Below, one piece after another: positions 24,746-35,922 of a stretch of 64,000 nucleotides of DNA. The position numbers were made by a program, and so were the translations under genes. The stretch is from contig JAHQIW010004272.1 of NCBI GenBank assembly GCA_019055375.1, forward strand, positions 186,001-250,000. Direction: 5' to 3'. How positions within the stretch are numbered: position 1 is the first letter of the stretch; the number at the start of each line of letters is the position of its first letter. This stretch comes from Parelaphostrongylus tenuis (lineage: Eukaryota > Nematoda > Chromadorea > Rhabditida > Metastrongylidae). The notes under the pieces are model-generated. The model was given only the letters and a program-made list of their open reading frames with translations. It had not been told where the DNA came from and ran no database searches.

Positions 24746-25078
24746 TCATTCGGTATAGATCTTAGTTTTTCTGATGTTGTACTTTATTTCTAATATGTAC
24801 GTTTCATTGTGCTGTAGCAGCACGAAAAGACAAGTTCCACAATCTGCGCATTTTTCACTGGACAACTTTTCTCCAAGAATTTTCTTAAGAATTTCAGGAC
24901 TGTAGTTTTTTTTTTTATAAAACCCAGCCCTTATTAGTGTTGTAGCAGCAAAAATAGGATCGCTTTCGCACTCAAAGTCGTTGCTTTTAGAAATGGCCTG
25001 ATCGATTGCGCACCACGAATCACATGTGGCGTGCAATTTGTTCCAATTAACCCAGATTTTTTTCCCTTTGAGAATAAT
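24746..25078 (-). CDS. Possible terminal exon, unknown protein
   Basis: A 111-codon frame, including its stop, runs from a TTTTATCTAG acceptor to a stop codon. The product has paired cysteines near its middle and end (CDSWC, CADCGTC) and a basic C-terminus. It reads without interruption through an A10 tract, which favours coding but could be luck. No family is recognised and no upstream exon was placed. Confidence 0.3.
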   Translation of the reverse strand: MILKGKKIWVNWNKLHATCDSWCAIDQAISKSNDFECESDPIFAATTLIRAGFYKKKNYSPEILKKILGEKLSSEKCADCGTCLFVLLQHNETYILEIKYNIRKTKIYTE

Positions 25079-25374
25079 CTAGATAAAACTGCAATTCTGA
25101 TATTCCAAGATTCTCCATACGTTCGCATACTTCTCATTCACAGTCTTAGGATGTTTAGGTTCAGACTTTGCAGTAGGTTTATTTGTCGTCAAAATTGGAA
25201 ATAGAAAGCCTGAGCTAGCAGAACGACTGAATAAAGTTCCTCCTATAAATTTCAAAACGAAAAATCGAAGTCTCTATAAAACCGCGAGAGAATATTCAAA
25301 TAAACAACGAAGATACATTCGATGAAGTTTGCCTGCGTCTGAAACTTAGTTTTATTTTCACTGCTACAGCGTTC

Positions 25375-25500
25375 CAAGAAGGCTTTTCAAAAACGATCTT
25401 CGTTACTGAAGGCTTTCCGGTCTAAGCTATCCGAAATCACTGCAAGCGTTGTGGAAGCTCTCTGTCCAGTAAAGTGCCCTCTACAAATAAATGATTACCG
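25375..25500 (+). repeat. Dispersed repeat R2, copy 1
   Basis: Diverged relative of 51390-51510. Shared order: AAGGCTTTT, AAAAC.GA, then GTGGAAGCTC or GTGGGAAGCTC, followed by TCCAG. R2 lies just outside the palindrome at 50935-51354 in the other copy, so it may be part of the same larger element as R1. Confidence 0.35.
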
Positions 25501-26173
25501 ACACCTTAAAAGCACCTTTTCCATATTACTAGGCTTACAGGAGTTTGATGCGATTCTTCTTCCGGTCAGTCTTCATAAGCAATCGTTTTCTTCGTAGCCC
25601 TGCGATTTGAGTTGATGATTCACAGTCGTTCAGGATGCTTTGGGATCTCGAACGACGCTTTTATCTAGAAGATTCGACCTCATGCAATCACGAAAAAGCA
25701 CATTGCGAGAACGAAATATCGTATTGTCGGTTCTGAGGAAGGCAAAGGCTTTGAATCGTTAGTGAAATAAAATTTCGTGTCAACCTCGTGTAAGCTGACA
25801 TTGCAAGTCGACTCACCACATTTTGGAGAAATTGTGCTAGACCACGGAACGATATCCGCCGTATGACCATCATATTGCGCCGCCGTAGTTACTACTTCTT
25901 CCGCTCACTGAAGCATTATCTGCGGGAGAAAAAATTAAGAAGACTACACCTAGTTTAAAAGTAAATCACCGACTTCTTGATCGCCACTCTTATCCATTCT
26001 TGGAAAAAAACCCTTGCCAGCAAATGGTTGCAAGTCATAAGAAACATGTTATACCCCAAAATAATTTTCTTCTTTGCACTGATTCTTCGGGTGCTTTCTC
26101 AAACTACGCTCAGAATCAAATCTATCTCATAATTATTATTTGAGTGATGTGGTCTGTTATGGGCTGTCGTACA

Positions 26174-26215
26174 GCCCGATACACGTGTTTCGGCGTCGCA
26201 GCATCGTCACTCGGA
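26174..26215 (-). ncRNA. Hammerhead ribozyme motif, left arm of foldback 2
   Basis: On the minus strand: stem I CCGA/TCGG is perfect, GTGACGA stands where CTGANGA is required (C3 changed to G), stem II is weak, GAAA is intact (26191-26188), and stem III is the palindrome ACACGTGT ending in triplet GTA. Predicted cleavage would fall between 26180 and 26179. The C3 change should reduce or abolish activity. Confidence 0.55.
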
Positions 26216-26397
26216 TGTAACATTTTAAAAACGGTATGATATTTCAAAAATACCAACAAGGAGCAATCGAGTGTCAAACACTGCCGAACTCATGGTTTGT
26301 TTCACTTGACGAAAATATGTAAATTGTTTGCCGTCGCCTACCCTTCATAGGGGGATCTAGGGGCCCCAGAGAGGATTGGCTAAAGACAATGGGCCTG

Positions 26398-26420
26398 CCC
26401 GACTAACGAGTCGGGCTGTA
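26398..26420 (+). ncRNA. Deleted hammerhead remnant, right arm of foldback 2
   Basis: CCGACTAACGA is followed directly by GTCGGGCTG. Compared with 38023-38065, the stretch from stem II to the cleavage triplet has been lost, leaving the two stem I strands as a small hairpin. Confidence 0.45.
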
Positions 26421-26927
26421 CAAGGGCCCATAACAGATCACATGACATGTTGGCTTAAATAATAATCATGAGATAATTTCTTCTTTTCTATTACATGACG
26501 CATCTTGACGTGTATCACATCACACGGATTCAAGCACTTTTTACATTTCATTCTTTTTTCCTATGTAAAATAACGATGAGCACCTTCAAACTTTTGGAAG
26601 TGAAGTGGGCTGTTGCTTGAGATTAATTGTTTCTTTATGAATACCGGAAAGGTGGTCGAGTCGATAATGTGCAGAACTCGGGACAACGATGCTAGAGCGC
26701 AACCATCATGGAGTAAAGAGAGAGATATTCTCTTAAACAAACCTGATACCTATTTACCAATTTCACAGACATGAGAGGCCTGAGGGTCCTCTGCGGTACG
26801 CATTAATGGATAAGTTGTGCCATCCGTATAATGATCATAATCACTACCGCTGCGCTACAGTTCTAAAATTGTGAAAAAGGTGCACCAGAAGTATTTATAC
26901 AATTGCATACATACCCATATATATGAA

Positions 26928-26928
26928 C

Positions 26929-26970
<42 letters not shown>

Positions 26971-26971
26971 T
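26928..26971 (+). repeat. (TA)n microsatellite
   Basis: A nearly pure AT/TA run interrupted by ATACATAT and TGTATAT. Confidence 0.95.
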
Positions 26972-28678
26972 TAACGCATTCGAACAAACTATATGCTGTA
27001 AATCTGGATGTTATCGGTTGGAAATGATTGAGAAACCTTAGTCAGTTATTGGAAACCCGACGTTGGCCTTATGTGTTAGTTAATTCTAAACACAGTAAGT
27101 GAAGTAGTAGTATCATCAACTGTTACAACTGAGCAAAAGCGATGTACTACGGAGGTATTTACAGAAATGACACCGCCGCCAGTGTCCTTCAGATACTTAG
27201 CATCTCAACTTGAGAAAAGAAAAAGGAATATAGATGTCTCTAAACAGAAAACTATTTCCTATGCTGTTGTGACAACAGCCTAAATGGCACTAAGCACTGA
27301 AATAAAGATTTTCAAATCACTCTTTCAAAGAATAGCAGAGATAAAGGTAAGAATTTCAAATTCGGTTACGAATTAGAGCAGTTAGAAACACAGAAGAAAT
27401 GATCCGTAGAGTGGAATCAAGTAGAGAACTGCCTAGAACGACAATTAATTTAGTGGAAATTATGAAACATATCAGATGAATGCGAGAGCAAGACACAGTT
27501 TTAGAATCAAAAAATAAAAATAGGGTGAATATTTTGGAAATTAGAAATGGCGCGTTGCGATGCAATGAATATTCGAATGAAAGGCGGTCATGTAAACGTG
27601 GAAATGTTTAGACGCATTTTGACATTGTGTAAATCCCCTATGAAAAAGTAGGGCTCATACCCGTAGAAAAGTTCTTCTTTTTTGTTATTTGCAAATGGAA
27701 GTTTTCGCCGATCATTCCGTGTTTTATCTATTTCTTTGCGATTCTCAGTATACAAAATATGTGCATGAGCAGTAAAAATGTTTTGAATTTAATAAGACAG
27801 CACTAGAAATGACAGGGACTTTTATATCTCTATTCACTTTACAAAGCTTTATTGGACTGATGACGACTTTTATAAATCATAATCATACTACATGGAATTT
27901 TTTTGATAATATAATGAAGCTTTTTAGATTATTCTGTGATCAATAGGGAAACGAGTTGAGAAAACTCACTATCAACGTTTGAATGGCCCGTCTTTAAGAA
28001 GCAATCCCAGCATCGCAATGTTAACTTTCCATTTACTGCACGGATTATTTTTGAAAATAGTGCTTGATGCCAAGTAAGACCAGAAGAGTACCATGACTAA
28101 AGCAAAACCTATAGCTTAATGTTTTTGTGTGATAGGATCGGACCGCGGCTTAAGCTTTCCGGTCCCGCGTGCCCGTGCACTACACCTTCGAAGCCCTAGC
28201 GTTGCCTCTCAGCTAGAATTCAGACTTTTTTCTTCTAGAACAACAAAAATTAGCCGGCAGTCATTCATATTTGGCCACGCTCCCAAGTGGCTCCGCTGGA
28301 CATCATTATTCCGTTCCTTGCTGCATTCTAGCCTCATCTTCTCGCTCCAGAAAAACAAGCAGTCCTGCATGGAGAACGAGAGAAGATGATAAACTTGCTG
28401 CAAATAAACGATCTTTCTCAAAATTAGTTGGTTCAGAAATTTCGCATTACTTCTCTGCTTGAGTGTTCACGAGATCGATAAATGCGCAACTGCAGTTGGA
28501 GTTCTCACTTTTGTTTCGGTAGTGTAAGCGTAGACTTCTAAAAGATTATTGCAAGAACAAACAAACCTTAAACCAACCGACTGAAAGAAACTATGCTTTA
28601 GACCAGCAAGTCTCAAAGGAAAAAGATGGTTACCACTAAAATTTATGAGTTTGAGATCAGAGTAGAATCGAGCACCCT

Positions 28679-29427
28679 TTGGTTGAAGAAAAAGTTCCTC
28701 AACACGTGCTCAAAATTTAAAGTTTATGCATAAGTTCAATTAAGAACAACAATAACCATTTTTCAAATCAAGGGCCATCATTATCCGTGATCTTCAACCT
28801 ACGGTTTGTTCGAAATACCATTCTGATTTAAATCAAAAAACTCTGACATGCCTCGTTAGCTTCATCAAATGTCTTGATTCGGTGTCCACGCAAGAAATGT
28901 TCCATTGAGCAAAATTGGACAATATTCGCACAGCGGAGCATCTGGACTGCTGTGTGCTTCAGAACCTCAGCTGCCTCCAGTTCATCAAACTCTACCTTAG
29001 TCTTCCCTGTGGTGAGGAATTTGGCATTATCTTGTTGAAACAGCACGTGCTTTCGATTAATCATTGTTGGGTACTATTCTTTCAAAGCATCACCACTTTC
29101 AAATTGCATATACCACTTTGCAAAAGTCGCAATGGCTCACAGTTCCTTCACCCTCTGCACCACAGATCTCCATCGCAGCATCTCCTGTCAAAAATTGTCT
29201 CTTCCAGCAATAGCGTATCAAAACTCGTAACTCAATTTTGCCCATCGTCATCATTTGATATCCGAAGAGTAATGAAAACTGTATGCACTATAACTAGCGT
29301 TACCGGGGGAGCTTCTTATGTACATACTCCTGAGATATTTTCATGAATTGACAACTACCGAAACTATGTAAAATAAACATAAAATCCGAATTTTTTCGCG
29401 GTGTTGAGGAACTTTTCCCTCAACTGG
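28679..29427 (-). mobile_element. Internally deleted mariner element with terminal inverted repeats
   Basis: About 750 bp bounded by terminal inverted repeats that share AAAAGTTCCTCAACAC (left 28679-28708, right 29398-29427). The dinucleotide TA follows the right end, as expected for Tc1/mariner. Inside, on the minus strand, are the N-terminal and C-terminal parts of a mariner transposase with the middle missing, so the element cannot move itself. Confidence 0.85.
28828..29254 (-). pseudogene. Mariner transposase remnant, N- and C-terminal parts joined
   Basis: The frame starting at 29254 gives KIELRVLIRYCWKRQF and then EGEGTVSHC, the helix-turn-helix start of mariner transposases. After a frame change, the segment from 29064 begins MINRKHVLFQQDNAKF, the region around the second catalytic Asp, and later has MEHFLRGHRIKTFDEANEAC near the normal C-terminus. 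Most of the DNA-binding and catalytic core between them is absent. The usual YSPDLAPSDYH motif is garbled by frameshift. The 143-codon plus-strand frame at 28915-29346 is antisense to this. Confidence 0.85.
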
Positions 29428-32400
29428 TATACTGCTGAATTACATATGTAAGAAATTAGGAGTGAAGTGAAAAATGCAAGCTAAACAATTGTGGGTGCAT
29501 TTTGCAAAGTTTCAATGAACAATAATCGAAAACAGTAGCATCTACTTAATAGATTGCTTGGCAGGGCACTCAACTAATACCTAAAGCTCGAACCAAACTT
29601 ATAGTGATTCTAAGGTGCTCAGCAAGAGTAAAGCTAAAGATAAATGTTATTTTGACTGAAATCAGGAAAAAAGTCGAAGAATCGAATTTGGTCGTCAAAT
29701 TGAATATTCACAGAAAGTGTCAAATTATACTTGGTCAGTGATATGTTGAAGATGCGTCGCAATTTCTACAAATTTCTTATTATATTGAAGCGGCGTGGAC
29801 AATACCGGATTGAAATTTTAATGACGATGAGTTCCGATTTCACTTCTGCTACTTAGTCAAGAGACACCAGCATAAAATCGCTTGAACGAACACAGAAAGG
29901 CTCATTCGATCAACTGAATGTGCTACTGCACTAAACTAGTCTTTTTTATGGTCGCAGTAATGTAGTTGCATGAAAATTACTACATTCAACAAAAAAGCAC
30001 ACTATTCGGGGCAAACGAATCAGAAAAGACGTTACCACAACTTATGAAATAACCAGTGAGATATTCTGAGGCAGAATCCATGACGGAATATGAGAAATGA
30101 TAAAAAATCACTAACATTGTTTAGTTGATATATACAAAATCACTTATGCATGAGACTTCATCCGGTGCGTCAGACTGAAAACCACTCTATTGCATTTTGT
30201 ATAAATTTTCTAGCAAAAGAATATTAAGAATAGTGTGGTGGACATTGAGTTTTATTCAGATTTTTGAGCCTAAAATGGTTTCCGAAGAACTTGAGCATGT
30301 TTTCACGAGTTCTCAGGCATCCAGAAATTGATATGTTGAAAAGGATAGACAAAGAAGCACAAATTTCATTAGCACACCTTAAATTATTGCAGTTTCCTGT
30401 AGTTTTTTATCACCCGGTTCTTACACTGTCTTCAAATGTTCTGTCGATTACTCGAAAGTGCATCAGCCGTCGGATGTATGTTCCTAAAAGGGACAGCTTC
30501 TAGTCGCAAAACAGCAACCCCTTCAGTCTAACAAGGGTAACCGAGTGCTATATACAACAATCTGGAAAGTTCTTTAGTTTAGTTATATGGTAGGAAAAGT
30601 CAATATCATCACATATTGTAAATTTACATGAGAAGAGATACAAGCGATTTCTCAAGCAGCAGTAGAAGCATTGCGAGAAATCGAGTTTCTGTGGATCAAA
30701 TTTTCAGGACAACAAAGTGAGTGGAGCTACTGCGCCTAAGATTTTTTACAAATTTTTTTGATGACAGAGAATTGCTACTAACGTCTATAAGACATTGCTT
30801 TGTGACGCATGAGGATCTCGTGGAAGCGAGTAAATTTTAACAAGGCGAAAAGGCTCAACGATAATAAATTGTCGCATGGATATTTTTTTAGTTGTATGAG
30901 CGAAAAAATGAAAACAAAGGTGACTTAAAGATCTCAGCATTTATTAGCGTAAAAATAATTTTGTTTACGTGGCTAGTGCAGATTACATTAATTTTTGAAA
31001 TTATTAAAGGGAGACTAGCTGTGTTCTTAAACATCGTCAAGTAGCAAATCCACAAAAGAGTGCTTTAACAACTGAAGAGTATGGAGTGTTTCTCAGCTTT
31101 CCTCCAGTTGTCACTAACTTGCGATAGAGGTAATGCTCGATGACTACATGCTCGATTATGAATAATCAACACTTATTTCTCCAAGCCTCAACCATGAAAA
31201 GTCCAAATTAGAGGAGTAATGGAATAAGAAAGGGGATCCGGATGTTCTCATGATTTCATGGAAACAAGTTAAAACTTGGGCATCAAAATCTGATAACACA
31301 AACAGAATGACCAAATAAAGGCATTGAGCTTCAACTACCATAAGTGCTATCGCCGTCGGAATAGTCACCGAAAAGCCATAAGGTAAATAAGTTTGAATTA
31401 CAGCGTTAGGGATTACGCATGCTCTTTATTTGCAAGGAGGCATTCCTGAGTGGTGATATGAAATCTCTTATTTGAAATTGCAACCGGTTACTGAGAAATG
31501 ACGCATCACGACATGCGTGCATTAATAAACCTCTCAAATCGTTATAAACGTTTGCCAAATAATGTTCTATAGTTCATGGACTCGCTAAATGAAAGAAAAA
31601 ACCGTGTACTCTATATTGTAAAGCCTTGAGCAAGCACTTACGTGAATAGTGCTTTTATAAAAAAGTCATCTCTCGACGTACTCAAAAAAAATCAATACTT
31701 AGTTCAAACTTCACTGTTGATGAAATAAACCAATCTATCAAACTGCACTAGAATTTACTGCGCATACAGGCAATAACATTCTAACCCGTTCAGTTCTATG
31801 TCGATTTCTGATGCGGCAGGCTGTGCGATCCGTGGTGAGCGCGTGGCTTAAGAGGTGTGCTGAATGACAATGTAATAGTTATCTGATAGAATTCAAATTT
31901 TTATTGCCATCACAGAGAGTTTCTTAGCCAGTATACGGTGCGAAGTGCTAGGAGAGATTCCAATAAAGCTATTTTCTATTGAAACATGGCAAAACAGATA
32001 CAAAACAATGAAATGTCTATCAAAAACGAGACTGCTCAACACAATGCGATACCACTTCTTCGCTAATTCAAAGCAAATTTTACTATCAATGCGCTTTAGA
32101 AGTTGAGAGTTCTATCAAATTGATTTTGTAAATAAGTAATGACTCAGGTTCAGTGATAAGCAATTTTTTAAAAGAAGTACTCCACAAATTGTCAAATACA
32201 AACTTTATCATGACTTTCATCTACTATGTACTAAAAATGCTTCCTTATGACTCTCCTCTAGTGGGAAATCATAGAAAATGTGCTTTCTAAACACACTTCA
32301 ACGCCATCTTTTTTTATGAAAAATAGTTCAAAATGCGGCGTTTTTTCCGTGGATGTATGTTTCGCATTGAATAGTAATGTTTTTATAGCCGATTAGGTTT

Positions 32401-32689
32401 TCTTTCTATAAAAATGTGCATAGAATTATGTCCAGTAGTAATAATCCACTTTTTCGACGTGGTAAAGGTTGTTCAACCAAATTTTGCTACGTGATATCAA
32501 AAACCGGCTGCTACACCGTAACAGCGAACACCGCAAGCAGAATAATAAGTTTTTCGTTAGTAGAATTCAATGTGGAAGCTTTTTCGCGATTTAAGCTCTG
32601 TAGCAAAGGTTTGTAGCCGAATGTACTATATTTATGTGGTGGTTCAGTGGATTTGTAATGTGTTGTGAGGTTCAGTGGTTTATACGGGT
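29428..32689. other. Non-coding stretch
   Basis: No gene or repeat recognised. Frames at 30264-30503 (plus) and 31156-31368 (minus) show no family motif. Confidence 0.4.
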
Positions 32690-32757
32690 TATAACAAACA
32701 ATAGGATGGAACCAAACAATGGCGTGGTACCAAACAATGTGGTAGAATCAAACAACC
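32690..32757 (+). repeat. Short decayed minisatellite, about 18-bp period
   Basis: Three to four units containing ACCAAACAAT, ACCAAACAAT and ATCAAACAAC spaced 18 bp apart. It lies just upstream of the next, also 18-bp, minisatellite. Confidence 0.6.
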
Positions 32758-32880
32758 TATAATATATATGCAAAACTAAACTGATAATATAATAATAATA
32801 TATATATAATCACGACATATCGTTGTGCGAACATATGCGTGAGCCAATATGGGTGACCGACTGATGAGGAGTATCGAGGA

Positions 32881-33052
32881 CAGTGTTATGGCAAGTGGTG
32901 TTATTATAGCTGACGGTGTTATTGTAAGTGATGATGTTATCGTAAGTGATCATGTTATTGCATATGATCATGTTATTGCATTTGACATTGTTATGACAAA
33001 TGATAATGTTATTGTAATTGACGATGTTATTGTAATTGAAGATGTTTCGTAA
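32881..33052 (+). repeat. 18-bp minisatellite, about nine units
   Basis: Units of the form GATGTTATTGTAAGTGAT repeat with point changes from 32881 to 33052 without changes in length. Because the period is a multiple of three, both strands stay open. Plus gives six-residue repeats of the type DDVIVS, and minus gives YNNI/CNNMI repeats. I see no start context, acceptor or family match, so I call it a satellite and not a gene. Confidence 0.85.
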
Positions 33053-34493
33053 TTGTCGAAGCATGACTAAGCGGCGGAGCCCATTTGGGAATGCTATGTT
33101 CGCCCCCAAGTAGAACACCGACGGCGGGATCCAGTGGGTGAGTATATAGTGTTAGCAGTGGGGTCGCTAGTGATTAGATATGGGCAGAATCCCTAAACCG
33201 CGGTGATGGGTCGAACATAGCCAAAAAGAGTTTGCTCCGCCACGGAAGTACTATGTTCCGCTCACAAATCTATTGAATTCATCTGAGTTGTATGAATGCA
33301 ACCTTATGAAAGTAATTAGTTACAAGACAACGAGGTTGTGTAGAGAGAGCAATAATGGATCGACAATGTACTGAGGTGAGGTGGTCCGGGTGATGTCAGA
33401 CGACCGTACGGATGATGACCCGCGATCGAACTGACTGTTGAGGTTGGTGGCAGCTGGGTGCCGCCCTCGTCACTTGGACCATTTCTGTCGAAGGTCCTCG
33501 AGCCTCTGCGATATCACTTGCTCTCTGAGGTCGTAGACCATTTGCGTTGCCTAAATTATCATGAAATTCCCGAAAAGGTAGCAAAACTCCGTTGGGAGGT
33601 TTGCTATAAGCTCAGCGTTGAAATCAGCTTTTCCTCAGCTATCGAATGACCGCAAAATTATAACAAAATAAGAAGAAATTGTTCAATAATAGGTAGTAAT
33701 ATGCTTATTTTAGGAAGGATGTGGATTCCTAATTGACACATAGGAGGTTTTTTTTGATACATGAGCGTTCCTCATGCTAAAAAAACTCTTATACGAGTTT
33801 TTCTTGCAACGTGTTATTATTTGGTAGTGATTATGTCGTTTTAAAATCTATATTGATCAAATAAATTCCCATATTTTTATGTCTATGCGCAGAACTAGAA
33901 ACTATCCACTGCTGCTCAGCACACGACGCTATTGTTGTGCGTATTTATCCCTCGCCGGGCTCAACTGGTCAAGAAAAATGTTTTTCGGAAACGAACTATG
34001 TTGGTTAGTCTTCAAAGGTGCACAGGTTGTCACCGGTTCTAGGATTGATCAGTGCTGAGATCTTTGTTCTTTCAACTTTTGCTGGTCAATCATATTTTCT
34101 TGAATATTACTTAAAAATTTTACTGCTTGTGTCAGTGACTAAAGACAACATGTTCCATACACCTGTGTGCACACAGAATGTTTATTTGAACAAGTAGTCA
34201 TTGAGGCTGTACGTGATTTAGCCTTTCCAACTTGTTCAGCTACAAAAGAAGCCGAATTCGCACTCCATCAAGCCTTATTATTGGCAGAACTTTTGAAATT
34301 TTTCTATGCTAACAACCTTCAGCAACCGAAGGATATTTGTTTCTAAAATGCTCCAATCCCATTCTTCATTTATGATAATCAATAATTTCATAATGAGCTT
34401 CTCTCTAATTCTTTTGAAAAAAAAAGCAGCAGAACGCTATTAGCGCATGTCAACCTGTCACGTAATCAGTGATGCAATTGATAGCGTTTTTTA
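33053..34493. other. Non-coding stretch
   Basis: Slightly GC-richer to 33540, then AT-rich. A stop-free stretch at 34143-34345 (plus) reads FALHQALLLAELLKFFYANN and on, but has no clear splice sites. No gene is called. Confidence 0.35.
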
Positions 34494-34697
34494 GTGAAAA
34501 TCATTATTTTATCAGCCACGAGCTCGGCTGTTGGTCACTGTAATGTCGCAGGATTTTATCACCTGGCTTACGACGGTCTGTTATTGTTGTTATTCGCTGT
34601 TATGTTAAGCGCCGTGTTATTCGGCGTTGATTCTTTTCTATCTTTGGTTTATCCCTCTATAAGAAATTGGCTGAACCGAAGCGTGCCGTGCCACTGA
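34494..34697 (+). CDS. Possible membrane-protein exon (weak)
   Basis: GC-richer open stretch after a TTATTTTATCAG acceptor. The product has one strong hydrophobic helix (YHLAYDGLLLLLFAVMLSAV then LFGV) and ends at a stop. It could be the last exon of a membrane protein, but no other exon was found, and the adjoining ribozyme-like repeat at 34688 overlaps its end. Confidence 0.2.
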   Translation: MKIIILSATSSAVGHCNVAGFYHLAYDGLLLLLFAVMLSAVLFGVDSFLSLVYPSIRNWLNRSVPCH

Positions 34698-34729
34698 TGA
34701 ATCTGCAATACTGAAACAGCTGTCTAGCA
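34688..34729 (+). ncRNA. Decayed hammerhead ribozyme motif
   Basis: CTGATGA (34694-34700) and GAAA (34713-34716) are intact. Stem III is the palindrome ACAGCTGT, ending in GTC with cleavage predicted after 34724. Stem I GTGCCA/TAGCAG pairs at four of six positions. Stem II is lost. The flanks (GTGC before, TCTAGCA and AAGTGCC after) match 37507-37565, so this is a solo relic of the foldback 3 family. Confidence 0.5.
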
Positions 34730-35089
34730 GTGTATAAGTGCCATAATAGAGCTCAAGATAGTTTCAAGATATGTATCAGATCGTTATTTACTATAGATGC
34801 TCACAACTAGTTTCCTATGACACAGAGACTAGTCCAACCTATTAGTTTCAATGTCTAAGTTCTGAATGCATCTTGGAGTTTGAACGGAAAAGTTGGAACG
34901 AACTAAGAGTTCATCATTAATAATGTCAACATGGTCAGAGTTTTCCGAGATTGTTATTCCATCGAACAATTTTGCTACAAATTTCACCAGCAAACGGGTT
35001 ATTGTGTAAACTTCCTTTGACCGCAATTGTCCATCAGTCATGTTTTTTGTTGATAAAGTCTATAACAATGGCTGAAAAAAATTTGATTG

Positions 35090-35170
35090 GCTAACGTTTT
35101 GACGTCTTTACCTTTTTCAGAACAGGTGACTGGAGTCGATGCCCATCGTCATTCGTCTTTGTTGTGGTCC
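35090..35170 (-). repeat. Dispersed repeat F, copy 2
   Basis: On the minus strand it ends with CTGAAAAAGG, then GACGTCAAAACGTTAGCC, a decayed version of the Penelope-type hammerhead end. The adjoining GGCATCGACTCCAGT block recurs near 56000 and 24470. Confidence 0.4.
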
Positions 35171-35740
35171 TCATGATTGTTTTGTTCGAGACGAGTGTTC
35201 GTGGGTGGAGCACCGTTCCAATAAATCACCATAATTGTATTTATTATCAACTCCGTGCTACTAGTTAAGTCAGCACAAAATTTATGAAGCAACATAATGC
35301 TCAAGTACTGTTATAGGAGTTTATACAGCAATCATCATTGACTTTTTAAGTTAGTTAAAACCTTCTACCTAATATTGCGCTTGAAATTTATCTTTGCTTG
35401 CCTCTTCAGAACCAACAACCAAGCCTCATCAGGCGATATAATCCAGGATGAGTGTGATTGTCAACAAAGATTTCTGATGACCTCATTTGATACAGTTCTT
35501 TTTTTTGAGGAAAACTTGAGCAGGGTTGGTAAACCTTCTTTGAAATTCGGCGCCTTACGTTTTGACGATTTCACCTTTCTTAGGGCTTAGACGACGTACT
35601 ATAGCAAACCATCCAGTCAATTGGTTGATATTTCTTGTATTTGGTGAGATCTAATGAGAAATTAGCGCCACCTAATACCTGAAATCCACCGCTCAAGTAT
35701 TTGCATAGGAGAGTTTATCGATGCGTTCTTACAGATTATA

Positions 35741-35922
35741 TTAAACGCTGTAAGTTGGTGGCTGCTGCCTGCTGCTGCTGTGTTTGCTGGCGAGGTGCGA
35801 ACGAGAGTGTGCGTGCGAGTGGTGATCGCGACTCAACCGAGTCGCGTCGTGTACAAAACTCATTCGACCACTTTGAAGTGCAACAGCTGATACAAGTTTT
35901 GCTATGTTTGCTCTATGTTCCT
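35741..35922 (-). CDS. Possible terminal exon, His/Ser-rich (weak)
   Basis: After a CTACAACTATCAG acceptor the minus strand reads EEHRANIAKLVSAVALQSGR, then a His/Ser/Arg-rich segment (HHSHAHSRSH), and ends with a stop after TYSV. It is GC-rich compared with its flanks. The overlapping plus frame (35701-36033) is also open, so the strand is uncertain. No further exon could be joined. Confidence 0.25.

Larger units (their letters stand above)
26124..26474. mobile_element. Palindromic foldback element 2 with hammerhead remnants
   Basis: About 350 bp. The left end is ATCTCATAATTATTATTTGA. The right end is the mirror image, ending AATAATAATCATGAGAT. Arms match for about 60 bp through GGTCTGTTATGGGCTGT and TACAGCCCGA. 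The left arm holds a minus-strand hammerhead (26174-26215). The right arm keeps the 5' part of the same motif but lacks stem II to the cleavage site. The right half is homologous to 37905-38118. There is no coding capacity. Confidence 0.85.

Noticed and set aside
28915..29346. 143-codon plus-strand open frame
   Set aside because: It is antisense to the mariner transposase remnant, whose minus-strand frames match the family.
32849..33118. Repeat-protein genes on either strand
   Set aside because: Both frames are forced open by an 18-bp tandem array. No start context or splice site was found.
34494..34697. Tweety-family channel exon
   Set aside because: A hydrophobic helix with YHLAYDGLLLLL is suggestive, but there is no second exon and no signature motif, so I list it only as a weak membrane exon.
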